From an uncultured Alphaproteobacteria bacterium (GTDB taxonomy: Bacteria > Pseudomonadota > Alphaproteobacteria > Rickettsiales > UBA1997), in the NCBI GenBank assembly GCA_903927415.1, contig CAIYMZ010000162.1:1-8755 (forward strand): 8,755 nt of DNA, given 5' to 3'. The notes beneath the pieces were generated by a model. The model made no database searches. It was not told the origin of the DNA and was given only the letters and a program-made list of their open reading frames with translations. Below are positions 1 to 6,469 of this stretch, one piece after another. The translations under genes were made by a program, and so were the position numbers. Each line of letters starts with the position of its first letter. Position 1 is the first letter of the stretch.

Positions 1-60
1 GTCTCCGCATGATTCAAGGTGCAGTGCCAAGAATCATGCGGAGACAAGCTCAGAATGACA
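1..60. repeat. Palindromic interspersed repeat, cut by left window edge
   Basis: A perfect 15-bp inverted repeat (gtctccgcatgattc at 1-15, its complement at 31-45) surrounds a 15-base loop. It is followed by caagctcagaatgaca. Read on the minus strand this starts tgtcattctgagcttgtctc, which resembles the dispersed palindromic repeats found between genes in many alphaproteobacterial genomes. That family assignment is from general knowledge; the hairpin itself is seen directly. The repeat may continue to the left of the window. It could also act as a hairpin terminator or mRNA-end stabiliser for a gene upstream. Confidence 0.6.
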
Positions 61-79
61 TATTTTTTAGATTTTCTTC

Positions 80-109
80 TTGATTCGAAAACAGTGGCGC
101 CAGTAAAGT
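80..109 (+). promoter_or_regulatory. Probable ilvB promoter
   Basis: TTGATT (80-85), an 18-base spacer and TAAAGT (104-109), preceded by a T-rich tract and followed by the GC-rich stretch cacgcgcc. The same layout is seen before rpmG and the tRNA gene, which supports this reading despite the imperfect -10. Transcription would start near 116, giving a leader of about 44 bases with no leader peptide or attenuator visible. Confidence 0.5.
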
Positions 110-159
110 CACGCGCCTTTCCCCATCCATTTAAAAATTCATTTAAAATTCCTTAAAAA

Positions 160-1932
160 ATGAGAGATTTAAAATCCTCAAACAAATTTTCTGGCGCTGA
201 AATAATTGTGAAAGCCTTTGTCAATGAAGGCGTGGACACGATTTTCGGCTATCCCGGTGGCGCAATTTTGCCTTTTTACGACGCGCTTTTTCTGCAAAAT
301 AAATTGCGGCATATTTTAACTCGTCACGAGCAAGCCGCTGCACATGCGGCTGAAGGCTATGCACGCTCAACTGGAAAAGTTGGCGTCATCACTGTCACTT
401 CCGGACCGGGCGCGACGAATGCCATCACCGGACTTACGGACGCCTATCTCGACTCCATTCCACTCGTTTGCATTTCCGGACAAGTTGCAACCAGCGTCAT
501 CGGAACTGATGGCTTCCAAGAGGCTGACATTACTGGCCTCACGCGCTCTTGCACCAAACATAATTACCTCGTTAAAAACGTGAACGATCTTGGCTACATA
601 ATTCACGAAGCCTTTCACATCGCGCGCACCGGCCGTCCCGGACCAGTCTTGATCGACATTCCGAAAGATGTGCAAAACGCTCACGGAATTTACGCAGGAA
701 AAGTTGAGATTGATCGCGCTTCCTACCAAATAAAAAAACACCGCTTCGAAATTCATCACGACAAAATTTCTGCTGCGATTGATTTGATGGAAAAAGCTGA
801 GCGCCCAATATTTTACACTGGTGGCGGCATCATAAACTCTGGAGAAAAGGCCAGCGAATTGCTGACAAAATTTGTGCGAGAAACTGGTTTTCCGATCACC
901 AACACTTTGATGGGGCTCGGCGGATTTCCGGCATCTGACCATCATTTTATCGGAATGCTCGGCATGCACGGAACCTACGAGGCCAACATGGCGATGCATG
1001 GCTGCGACGTGATGATCAACATCGGCGCTCGCTTCGATGACCGCGTGACGGGGCGCGTTTCCGGCTTCTCTCCACACTCCAAAAAAATTCACGTCGATGT
1101 CGATGATTGCTCGATCAACAAAATTATTCACACTGATGTGGCTGTGGTTGGAGATGCTGCCGAGTGCCTCGAAGCCTTGCTTGAGGAATGGCATCGCAGA
1201 AAACTTTCAAGCCGCAAAAAAGAAATTTCTGCTTGGTGGGATCAAATTAAAAAATGGCAATCGATCAATTCGCTTTCCTACGAGCAAAGTGAAAAAGTTT
1301 TAAAACCGGAATATGCGATGCAACGCTTGAACGCTCTGACCAAAGGCATCGCGCCATTTGTTTCAACCGACGTCGGACAGCATCAAATGTGGGCAGCGCA
1401 ATATCTTCACTTCGATCAGCCAAAAAAATGGTTAACTTCTGGTGGGCTTGGAACCATGGGCTACGGCGTTCCAGCAGCGGTTGGAGCGCAGATTGCGAAT
1501 CCAGATGCGCTGGTAATTTGCGTCAGCGGCGATGCGAGCTTCATGATGAATATGCAAGAACTCGCGACCATCAAGCAATATGACTTGCCGGTGAAAATTT
1601 TTATCCTGAACAATCGCTACATGGGCATGGTGCGCCAGTGGCAAGAGCTGATTTATGACAAGCGCGAAAGCCAGTCTTACATGGAATCTCTGCCAGATTT
1701 TATCAAGCTCGCAGAAAGCTTCGGCATCAAAGGCATGGAATGCAGCAATCCAAAAGAGCTCGACGAAAAAATTATGGAAATGCTTTCGCATCAAGGCCCC
1801 GTGCTTTTCAACTGCGTCGTCGAAAAATCCGAAAATGTTTTTCCGATGATTCCAGCCGGCTCAGCACACAACGAAATTCTTCTCGGCTCACAAGCCAAAC
1901 TTTACGTAACCAAGGATATCAACGCCGTCTAG
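160..1932 (+). CDS. ilvB: Acetolactate synthase, large (catalytic) subunit
   Basis: Catalyses the thiamine-diphosphate-dependent condensation of two pyruvates to acetolactate, or pyruvate plus 2-ketobutyrate to acetohydroxybutyrate, the first common step of valine, leucine and isoleucine synthesis in the cytoplasm. The 590 residues match the usual length of the family. The N-terminal ThDP domain (about 10-175) has GYPGGAILPFYDAL at 30-43 and the catalytic glutamate E57 in RHEQAAAHAAEGYAR. A central FAD/DHS-like domain spans about 203-340. The C-terminal ThDP domain holds the cofactor motif that opens with GDAS at 457-460 and closes with NN at 484-485. The ATG at 160 lies just before the expected N-terminus and has no Shine-Dalgarno; the upstream bases are cttaaaaa. 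The regulatory subunit gene follows after 91 bases, so the two probably form one transcript. Nothing essential is missing. Confidence 0.97.
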   Translation: MRDLKSSNKFSGAEIIVKAFVNEGVDTIFGYPGGAILPFYDALFLQNKLRHILTRHEQAAAHAAEGYARSTGKVGVITVTSGPGATNAITGLTDAYLDSIPLVCISGQVATSVIGTDGFQEADITGLTRSCTKHNYLVKNVNDLGYIIHEAFHIARTGRPGPVLIDIPKDVQNAHGIYAGKVEIDRASYQIKKHRFEIHHDKISAAIDLMEKAERPIFYTGGGIINSGEKASELLTKFVRETGFPITNTLMGLGGFPASDHHFIGMLGMHGTYEANMAMHGCDVMINIGARFDDRVTGRVSGFSPHSKKIHVDVDDCSINKIIHTDVAVVGDAAECLEALLEEWHRRKLSSRKKEISAWWDQIKKWQSINSLSYEQSEKVLKPEYAMQRLNALTKGIAPFVSTDVGQHQMWAAQYLHFDQPKKWLTSGGLGTMGYGVPAAVGAQIANPDALVICVSGDASFMMNMQELATIKQYDLPVKIFILNNRYMGMVRQWQELIYDKRESQSYMESLPDFIKLAESFGIKGMECSNPKELDEKIMEMLSHQGPVLFNCVVEKSENVFPMIPAGSAHNEILLGSQAKLYVTKDINAV

Positions 1933-1933
1933 T

Positions 1934-2018
1934 TAGGCGGTAGGCGATAGGAATAAGGCGATAGGTGTATTTCGCACCGCCTATTACCTACCGCCCATCG
2001 CCTATCGCCTATTACCTA
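1934..2018. repeat. Heptamer-based inverted repeat between ilvB and ilvH
   Basis: The right arm (1977-2018) is six consecutive 7-mers of the form NNNCCYA: CCGCCTA, TTACCTA, CCGCCCA, TCGCCTA twice, then TTACCTA. The left arm (1934-1967) is built of the complementary TAGGNNN units with small indels (TAGGCGG, TAGGCGA, TAGGAA, TAAGGCGA, TAGGTG). The arms can fold into a long imperfect hairpin around tatttcgca. It ends five bases before the ilvH start codon, so it could mask translation initiation or act as an mRNA processing or stability element. Each left-arm unit except the fourth carries TAG. Function is inferred only from position and symmetry. Confidence 0.75.
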
Positions 2019-2023
2019 AACTC

Positions 2024-2542
2024 ATGACCAACATCAAAAAACACGTCCTTGCCATCCTCGTCGATAATGAATTCGGAGCACTTGCTCGCATTGTCGAACT
2101 TTTTTCTGCGCGCGGTTACAACATCGAGACGCTTACAGTCGCGCCAGTTAGCCAAGATAAAAAAATGTCGCGCATCACGATTACAACTTTCGGAACTGAC
2201 AAAACTATCGATTTGATCTGCAAACTTTTGCAGAGAATTGTACCCGTACATCATGCTGCGGAGCTTACTCGCGAGGAAGGTTACATCGAACGCGAATTGA
2301 CTTTGGCGCAAATTATTGCCGACGAAAAAACACGCGAAGCAGCAATTCAAGCGCTCGAAAATTATCGCGCCAATGTCATCGATATCGATGGTGATTCGCT
2401 GGTTTTTGAAATTATAGGCACCTCAAACATCATCGATGAAGTGCTGACAAAATTGGAAAATTACGGATTAGCGACAGTCTCGCGAACCGGCATCGCCGCT
2501 GGGTTTAAAGGCATGAAGCGCCTCGATAAAATCGAAAATTAA
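2024..2542 (+). CDS. ilvH: Acetolactate synthase, small (regulatory) subunit
   Basis: Regulatory partner of the catalytic subunit encoded just upstream; in this family it raises activity and confers feedback inhibition by valine. At 172 residues it matches the IlvH/IlvN short form. An N-terminal ACT domain covers about 4-80: NEFGALARIVELFSARGYN (15-33) followed by IETLTVAP (34-41), the conserved effector-binding region. The C-terminal domain runs from about 82 to 165 and ends in the typical SRTGIAAG block (153-160). The ATG at 2024 directly follows the heptamer hairpin and no Shine-Dalgarno is present, so translation may depend on coupling to ilvB or on hairpin opening. No terminator is obvious after the stop. 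The symbol ilvN is also used for this gene. Confidence 0.95.
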   Translation: MTNIKKHVLAILVDNEFGALARIVELFSARGYNIETLTVAPVSQDKKMSRITITTFGTDKTIDLICKLLQRIVPVHHAAELTREEGYIERELTLAQIIADEKTREAAIQALENYRANVIDIDGDSLVFEIIGTSNIIDEVLTKLENYGLATVSRTGIAAGFKGMKRLDKIEN

Positions 2543-2575
2543 AATTATGAATTAAAAAACTGCTGGATAAATTTT

Positions 2576-2603
2576 TTGCACTTATCATCGCAAGTAACAA
2601 AGT
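2576..2603 (+). promoter_or_regulatory. Weak candidate promoter for the DUF1640-like gene
   Basis: TTGCAC (2576-2581), a 16-base spacer and CAAAGT (2598-2603), following a T-tract. The -10 is poor, but aaagtcac here matches the -10 and following bases proposed for ilvB (aaagtcac at 105-112). It would leave a leader of about 20 bases. Confidence 0.25.
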
Positions 2604-2630
2604 CACTTACAACAAAACCCAACAACCACT

Positions 2631-2927
2631 ATGACCACCACAGCCATGAGTTTTTTCACCATCGACACCTTACAATTTTCAAAAAGATTCCAAAAAGCTG
2701 GGCTCGAGCAACGAATTGCCGAAGAGCTTGCTGAGGCAATTAAAGACACACAGAACCAAGCGATTGAGGGATTGGCTACCAAAAATGATATTTTGCTCGT
2801 TAGAAAAGATTTAGAAGTCGTTGAGCAAAAAATTGAAGCTTCAAAACATGAAATACTTACAAAAATGTTTTTAATGCTCACAGCTGCGGTAGGAGTAATT
2901 GCTTGGCTTGATAGGGTAATAAATTAA
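2631..2927 (+). CDS. Small coiled-coil membrane protein, DUF1640-like
   Basis: A 98-residue protein whose layout resembles the bacterial DUF1640 (CCDC90-like) family. It has a short beta-like start (FFTIDTLQF, 8-16), an amphipathic helix (FSKRFQKAGLEQRIAEELAE, 16-35), a charged coiled coil including LATKNDILLVRKDLEVVEQK (48-67), and one C-terminal hydrophobic segment (about 79-93, MFLMLTAAVGVIAWL) that should anchor it in the inner membrane. Family members are often present in several copies per genome; their bacterial function is not established, though eukaryotic relatives regulate the mitochondrial calcium uniporter. The start at 2631 is the first ATG; a second ATG at 2646 (Met6) would also leave the whole recognisable domain. 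No Shine-Dalgarno is visible at either. It sits alone between ilvH and the rpmG promoter. Confidence 0.75.
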   Translation: MTTTAMSFFTIDTLQFSKRFQKAGLEQRIAEELAEAIKDTQNQAIEGLATKNDILLVRKDLEVVEQKIEASKHEILTKMFLMLTAAVGVIAWLDRVIN

Positions 2928-2948
2928 TCACGGCACAGACTTTTTTTC

Positions 2949-2976
2949 TTGACATCCCTTCTTCGAAAAATAATTT
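2949..2976 (+). promoter_or_regulatory. rpmG promoter
   Basis: TTGACA (2949-2954), a 16-base spacer and TAATTT (2971-2976), with a T-tract immediately upstream and the GC-rich discriminator gcgccgctc immediately downstream. It is the best sigma-70-type match in the window. Initiation near 2983 gives a 34-base leader. GC-rich discriminators are typical of stringently controlled ribosomal promoters, which fits the gene. Confidence 0.75.
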
Positions 2977-3016
2977 GCGCCGCTCTTTTCAATCCCCAAA
3001 AAAATTAGATTAATTT

Positions 3017-3211
3017 ATGGCTGGAAAACCAAAAGCTTCGAAATCAAAAAGAAACTCCATCGCATTCAAAATGGTAAGCACTGCGGATACAGGATTTTAT
3101 TACATCGCGCGTCGCAATCCAAAACAAAAGCAGGAAAAAATGATCTTTTCAAAATATGATCCTGTTGTGCGCAAGCATGTCGAATTTAAAGAGCAAAAGC
3201 TTTCGAGCTAA
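3017..3211 (+). CDS. rpmG: 50S ribosomal protein L33
   Basis: Small structural protein of the large ribosomal subunit, near the E site. The 64 residues include the family core VSTADTGFYYIARRNP (20-35) and KYDPVVRKHVEFKE (46-59). There are no cysteines, so this is the zinc-independent form usual in proteobacteria. The N-terminus carries a basic extension (MAGKPKASKSKRNSIAFK) longer than the few residues found in most relatives; an internal start at Met19 would remove the beta strand that normally precedes STADTG, so the ATG at 3017 is preferred. It is a single-gene transcription unit, with a strong promoter upstream and an intrinsic terminator 14 bases after the stop. Confidence 0.95.
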   Translation: MAGKPKASKSKRNSIAFKMVSTADTGFYYIARRNPKQKQEKMIFSKYDPVVRKHVEFKEQKLSS

Positions 3212-3225
3212 GCTCTTCTAAGCTG

Positions 3226-3258
3226 AAAGGCGGACTTAAAAAAGTCCGCCTTTTTTTT
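3226..3258 (+). terminator. Intrinsic terminator after rpmG
   Basis: A perfect 9-bp stem, ggcggactt (3229-3237) with aagtccgcc (3242-3250), an aaaa loop and an uninterrupted run of eight T (3251-3258). Flanking A and T residues can extend the stem by 3 bp. A textbook rho-independent terminator. Confidence 0.95.
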
Positions 3259-3281
3259 GTCCAAACTTTCCTTCAAAAAAT

Positions 3282-4229
3282 ATGCTCACTCAACTTTCCT
3301 CACAAATTATTGAAGTCACAGAAAAAGCTGCAATCGCCTGCTATGATTGGATCGGCAAAGGTGACAATATGGCAGCTGATGCAGCTGCGGTAAATTCGAT
3401 GCGCGAAAATCTTAACCGCATGAACATCAAGGGCACAATCGTGATCGGCGAAGGTGAGCGCGACGAAGCGCCAATGCTCTACATCGGCGAGAAGGTTGGG
3501 AAAGGTGGAATTGAAGTCGATATCGCGCTTGATCCGCTCGAAGGCACAACCATTTGCGCCAATGCTGGAGAGTCTTCACTGGCCGTCATTGCCTTCGCTA
3601 AAAAAGGTGGATTCTTGCATGCACCTGACGTTTACATGGAGAAAATTGCGGTTGGAGCCGGCTTACCACAAGGCGTGATCGATCTCGACAACTCGCCGAA
3701 AAAAAATTTACAAAATATCTCCAAAGCCAAAAAATGCGCGATCTCTGATTTGACCGTGATGATTTTAGAGCGCTCACGTCACGAAGATTTGATTGCGAAA
3801 GTTCGTGAAGCGGGTGCCAAAATTCGTTTGATCGGCGATGGCGACGTTGCCGGAGTAATCGCCTGCACCAGCCAGAATACTCGCGTCGACGCCTATATGG
3901 GAACAGGAGGAGCTCCGGAAGGCGTGCTCGCTGCAGCTGCACTGCGCGTGATCGGCGGCCAAATGATGGGTCGTCTAATTTTCGGCGAAAATAAAAAACA
4001 AATCGACCGCGCAAAAAAAATGGGCATCAAAGATTTGAACAAAAAATACAGCGCTGAAGAAATGGCAAGAGGTGACGTAATTTTCGCCTGCGCTGGCGTG
4101 ACTGACGGCTACATGCTGAACGGCGTAAAAATAACAAAATGCCATCGCAGCAAAATCATCGTCAACTCTTTACTGATGGATTCCGCTGCGAGAAAAGTTA
4201 CGAGAACGATGTCGGAATATTTTTCTTAG
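3282..4229 (+). CDS. glpX: Class II fructose-1,6-bisphosphatase
   Basis: Hydrolyses fructose-1,6-bisphosphate to fructose-6-phosphate, the committed gluconeogenic step, using a divalent metal in the cytoplasm. The length (315 residues) is close to other GlpX proteins. The lithium-sensitive phosphatase fold shows its metal-binding signature: D33; E57 in IVIGEGERDEAPMLYIGE (53-70); D84 and E87 in DIALDPLEGTT (80-90); and E213 in GTGGAPEGVL. These positions correspond closely to the E. coli metal ligands. The start at 3282 follows the rpmG terminator by only 23 bases, with no room for a normal promoter and no Shine-Dalgarno, so expression probably depends on read-through or on a start inside rpmG. 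The stop codon abuts the -35 of the downstream tRNA promoter. In some bacteria GlpX also has sedoheptulose-bisphosphatase activity; the sequence cannot settle that. Confidence 0.95.
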   Translation: MLTQLSSQIIEVTEKAAIACYDWIGKGDNMAADAAAVNSMRENLNRMNIKGTIVIGEGERDEAPMLYIGEKVGKGGIEVDIALDPLEGTTICANAGESSLAVIAFAKKGGFLHAPDVYMEKIAVGAGLPQGVIDLDNSPKKNLQNISKAKKCAISDLTVMILERSRHEDLIAKVREAGAKIRLIGDGDVAGVIACTSQNTRVDAYMGTGGAPEGVLAAAALRVIGGQMMGRLIFGENKKQIDRAKKMGIKDLNKKYSAEEMARGDVIFACAGVTDGYMLNGVKITKCHRSKIIVNSLLMDSAARKVTRTMSEYFS

Positions 4230-4257
4230 TTGACGCGAAGCATTTCGCCCCTATTTT
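4230..4257 (+). promoter_or_regulatory. tRNA-Ser promoter
   Basis: TTGACG (4230-4235), a 16-base spacer and TATTTT (4252-4257), followed by the GC-rich cccgcgctc. The -35 begins at the base after the glpX stop codon. Initiation near 4264 leaves about 20 bases of 5' leader before the mature tRNA. Confidence 0.7.
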
Positions 4258-4283
4258 CCCGCGCTCTTACAATAAAAAAATTT

Positions 4284-4375
4284 GGAGAAGTGGCCGAGTG
4301 GCTGAAGGCACCTTCCTGCTAAGAAGGTATACGGGTAAAACTGTATCAAGGGTTCGAATCCCTTCTTCTCCGCCA
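4284..4375 (+). tRNA. tRNA-Ser (anticodon GCT)
   Basis: The acceptor stem GGAGAAG (4284-4290) pairs with CTTCTCC (4365-4371), followed by the discriminator G and an encoded CCA (4373-4375). The anticodon arm is ccttc-ctGCTaa-gaagg with anticodon GCT at 4318-4320, decoding AGC and AGT. A long variable arm (atac...gtat) marks it as a class II tRNA, as expected for serine. The T-arm aaggg-ttcgaat-ccctt is intact. Its last 8 bases form the start of a long direct repeat that recurs 3.26 kb downstream, which makes the 3' end a likely insertion site. Confidence 0.97.
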
Positions 4376-4684
4376 TACCTCCCCGAGCCTAGAGCCATAA
4401 GGCTCCAGACGATTTTCAAAATTTGACCGGTTGAGATTCGAACTCTCAGTACGGATACCTCGCACCGCTCTAGCTCGAAGCGTACCGAAAATAATTTTCA
4501 TAAAAATAAAACCAAAAATCACTTCCTAGGGAAGCGACCCCATTTGCGAACTTTTTGTTGTGCAAGGTGGAGTTGAATTCTTTGAAAAATGGAGAAAATC
4601 GGAGAATTTTTTTGTAGATGAGCTCTGAAAAGCCTTGATAATGCTGCTCAAAACTCGGTGAACGTGAAGCGGAGATTCGGAGAT
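4368..4684 (+). repeat. Long direct repeat, left copy (begins in tRNA-Ser 3' end)
   Basis: This 317-bp stretch is repeated in the same orientation at 7629-7949. The first 43 bp (4368-4410) are identical in both, covering the last 8 bases of the tRNA (ctccgcca) and 35 bases behind it, including a gagcc-ataa-ggctc hairpin (4392-4405). The rest matches at roughly 80-85% by eye with a few 1-base indels; the best conserved blocks are 4432-4448, 4540-4570 and 4651-4684. It fills most of the 396-base gap between the tRNA and the restriction gene and contains no credible coding frame. The identical block may be an attachment core. The length and divergence of the remainder suggest a repeat family or an old duplication, not a simple att site. 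Confidence 0.85.
4426..4488 (-). pseudogene. Decayed tRNA-like sequence inside left repeat
   Basis: Read on the minus strand, this shows a T-arm-like hairpin tgaga-gttcgaa-tctca (plus-strand 4432-4448), a D-arm-like end gctagagcggtg, and short complementary ends (tcggt against accgg). The spacing is close to a 60-70 base tRNA. The anticodon stem is poorly paired and the acceptor stem is too short for a working tRNA. It may be a relic of a tRNA captured in the repeat; antisense tRNA sequence is also the usual source of spurious reading frames like those seen here. Confidence 0.4.
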
Positions 4685-4734
4685 TATTTTTTGCTCATCT
4701 AAATTTTGCTGAATTTTTTATTTTCTCGTTAGTC

Positions 4735-4763
4735 AAAAATTTTTTCAAATCGTGAAAATTTTT
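4735..4763 (-). terminator. AT-rich hairpin after the restriction endonuclease gene
   Basis: AAAAA (4735-4739) and TTTTCA (4742-4747) can pair with TGAAAA (4753-4758) and TTTTT (4759-4763) around a 5-base loop, 8 bases beyond the stop codon of the minus-strand operon. Its position suits a transcript end, but the stem has almost no GC pairs and no clean T-run follows on the minus strand, so this is tentative. Confidence 0.25.
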
Positions 4764-4771
4764 CAAAAAAA

Positions 4772-5560
4772 TTAGATTACTTCGACATCATCATAAAGCT
4801 CATGTAATCGGCTATTTCTAAATCTAAATTTAGTCCCGTGGTTGTGACCGGTTCTAGCATCAAAATCCACCAAAACATCTCCCATTTCAATAGCAGCAAT
4901 AAATCTATCTAGAGAAAAATTCGATAATTTCATTATTTTGCTATACTTAAAAAACTCTTTGCCATCTCTCTTTTCAACCTCAACACCTATAAAAAAACAG
5001 TTGTGAAGTTTTGTTCCTGCTTTGTGAAATAAATCTTGAAAACCCCAATATGGTTGAGTGCTTAATTCGGCAATTCCAACATTTTTCTTTACTGACTCTA
5101 GCCACGATTTGTGTTTGTCTGAAACAAGGGAAAAGTCGAAGGAAATCAAAACTTTTTGATCTTTCTTATCTACAACGACTTTAAAGCCACGATCACTTGA
5201 GGACACTGCCGAAATTGTTTGTCTAAAACTCCTTTCGTTGTTTGGATATTTTTTGCCAGCTTCTTTGTGAGCCCATCCATATTTTGGCAATAAAATTGAT
5301 GGTACAAATTTTAGAGCGGTAGGGGATGGCTCCATATGAAATAACGTTGTAAGAGATGACGTGTTTAGTCTCTGACACTTCAGTTCCCACTCTGCTGCAT
5401 TTGGTATTGGTAAATTGTTTTCTTCTATTCCAAGTAAATCTTCTATCGTATTTCCAACCCCACCATGATTACCGTGACGACCACTTTCTATCCATCCTGT
5501 TTCTCTGATCTCTTTAAGTTTTTTTATAAGAGATTCTTTAGTGTATATTTTATTAGTCAT
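4772..5560 (-). CDS. Type II restriction endonuclease, MvaI/BcnI family
   Basis: Likely cleaves unmodified DNA at a CCNGG-type site (MvaI cuts CCWGG, BcnI CCSGG); the exact target cannot be read from the sequence. The 262 residues are near the family's usual length. The N-terminal catalytic lobe has GNTIEDLLGIEENN (36-49) followed by PNAAEWELK (53-61). By spacing, MvaI's active-site residues Glu36, Asp50, Glu55 and Lys57 map to E40, N54, E59 and K61, so the catalytic aspartate is replaced by asparagine. The recognition half carries YWGFQDLFHKAGTKLHNCFF (171-190) and VDFDARTGHNHGTKFR (231-246), characteristic of the family. No signal peptide or membrane segment is seen. The gene starts 9 bases after the methyltransferase stop, so the two are co-transcribed with the protective enzyme first. 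Base composition is more AT-rich than in the core genes to the left. Confidence 0.87.
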   Translation of the reverse strand: MTNKIYTKESLIKKLKEIRETGWIESGRHGNHGGVGNTIEDLLGIEENNLPIPNAAEWELKCQRLNTSSLTTLFHMEPSPTALKFVPSILLPKYGWAHKEAGKKYPNNERSFRQTISAVSSSDRGFKVVVDKKDQKVLISFDFSLVSDKHKSWLESVKKNVGIAELSTQPYWGFQDLFHKAGTKLHNCFFIGVEVEKRDGKEFFKYSKIMKLSNFSLDRFIAAIEMGDVLVDFDARTGHNHGTKFRFRNSRLHELYDDVEVI

Positions 5561-5569
5561 AGTTATCGA

Positions 5570-6358
5570 TTACCCAACATTAAATAATTCTAATTCCCTC
5601 TGATCGGAGAGATGTTTTATCCTGGGGTTTCGACCTTGAGATGATATTCTTTCATTTGCCATCTCTACATAATCAGGTGACATTTCTATACCAACAAAAT
5701 CACGACCTAATTTCTTTGCTGAAACAGCCGTAGTACCAGATCCCATAAATGGATCCAATATAATCTGAGAATTTGTTGAAGAGATTATACGATCTATCAA
5801 AGCTGTTGGAAAAGGCGCTGGATGAGGATTGTTCATTTCTTGCGTAAACTCCCAAACGTCACCATATGAATTTGATTTGGGAGCAAGAGTAAATTTTGGC
5901 TTACATATCAAATAAATTACTTCGTATGTAGGTAAGAAATAACCAGGATTAAAATTTATCCCTCCTTTTCTTTGCCATATAATTATTTGTCTGACTGGAA
6001 AGCCTTCAACTATATCACTTCTATCTTGAAGCAATCCTCCCTGTACTCTCCATTTATGATTATAGAATATTGCTCCATCATCAGGTATTAATCTCATCAT
6101 CTCTGTTAAACACTTTCTTTGCCAAGCGACATATTCGGCATGAGGCATGCAATCATCGTAATTCTTATATCCATTCATTAGCGCTGCATTAGACCACTTT
6201 CCGCCATTCCCATTTTTCATCCCATTACCAGTAGAATTTTTTAAATTATACGGTGGTGAAGTCACTACCAGATCAACAGATCCATCAGGCATTTTCCGCA
6301 TAACATCTATGCAATCGCCACATACTATTTTATTAACAAAATCTTTAGGAAAAATCAT
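5570..6358 (-). CDS. Site-specific DNA methyltransferase, beta class (modification partner)
   Basis: Transfers a methyl group from S-adenosylmethionine to DNA and should protect the host from the endonuclease encoded directly downstream. The 262 residues show the catalytic motif IV TSPPY (33-37) near the N-terminus and the AdoMet-binding motif I DPFMGSGTT (202-210) near the C-terminus, the order that defines the beta class. Motif II follows as FVGIEMSPDY (221-230), and NPHPAPFP (177-184) precedes motif I. TSPPY is common in N4-cytosine enzymes and in some N6-adenine enzymes; pairing with an MvaI/BcnI-type nuclease favours N4-cytosine methylation of a CCNGG-type site, by inference. All key motifs are intact. 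There is no separate controller protein. The ATG at 6358 lacks a Shine-Dalgarno. Confidence 0.93.
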   Translation of the reverse strand: MIFPKDFVNKIVCGDCIDVMRKMPDGSVDLVVTSPPYNLKNSTGNGMKNGNGGKWSNAALMNGYKNYDDCMPHAEYVAWQRKCLTEMMRLIPDDGAIFYNHKWRVQGGLLQDRSDIVEGFPVRQIIIWQRKGGINFNPGYFLPTYEVIYLICKPKFTLAPKSNSYGDVWEFTQEMNNPHPAPFPTALIDRIISSTNSQIILDPFMGSGTTAVSAKKLGRDFVGIEMSPDYVEMANERISSQGRNPRIKHLSDQRELELFNVG

Positions 6359-6469
6359 ATTTTATCATCGTTAAAATCAAAACTCAGAACACGCAGTTTG
6401 CAAAAAATCTAATAAAAAGCAATCTGGTAAAAAGATATTATCTCTTCCTTTGTTGTAATAAAATCTGAA

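Noticed and set aside
367..1194. Long minus-strand reading frame (275 codons) opposite ilvB
   Set aside because: It lies wholly antisense to a gene with unmistakable conserved motifs, and its translation shows no recognisable domain; it mirrors ilvB codon bias.
1934..2018. CRISPR-like array in the ilvB-ilvH gap
   Set aside because: Units are 7 bp with no spacers and occur in opposite orientations; it is a tandem heptamer hairpin.
3257..3284. TTGTCC-N16-AATATG as a glpX promoter
   Set aside because: The -10 would overlap the glpX start codon and the next in-frame Met is residue 30, which would remove conserved sequence.
3598..4014. Minus-strand reading frames opposite glpX
   Set aside because: Fully antisense to a well conserved enzyme, with arginine- and serine-rich low-quality translations.
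4392..4405. gagcc-ataa-ggctc hairpin as the tRNA terminator
   Set aside because: The 5-bp stem is real and conserved in both repeats, but no T-run follows, so an intrinsic terminator is not supported.
4139..4426. Plus-strand reading frame running from the end of glpX through the tRNA
   Set aside because: It is out of frame with glpX and spans the tRNA gene and its promoter; it is a chance frame.
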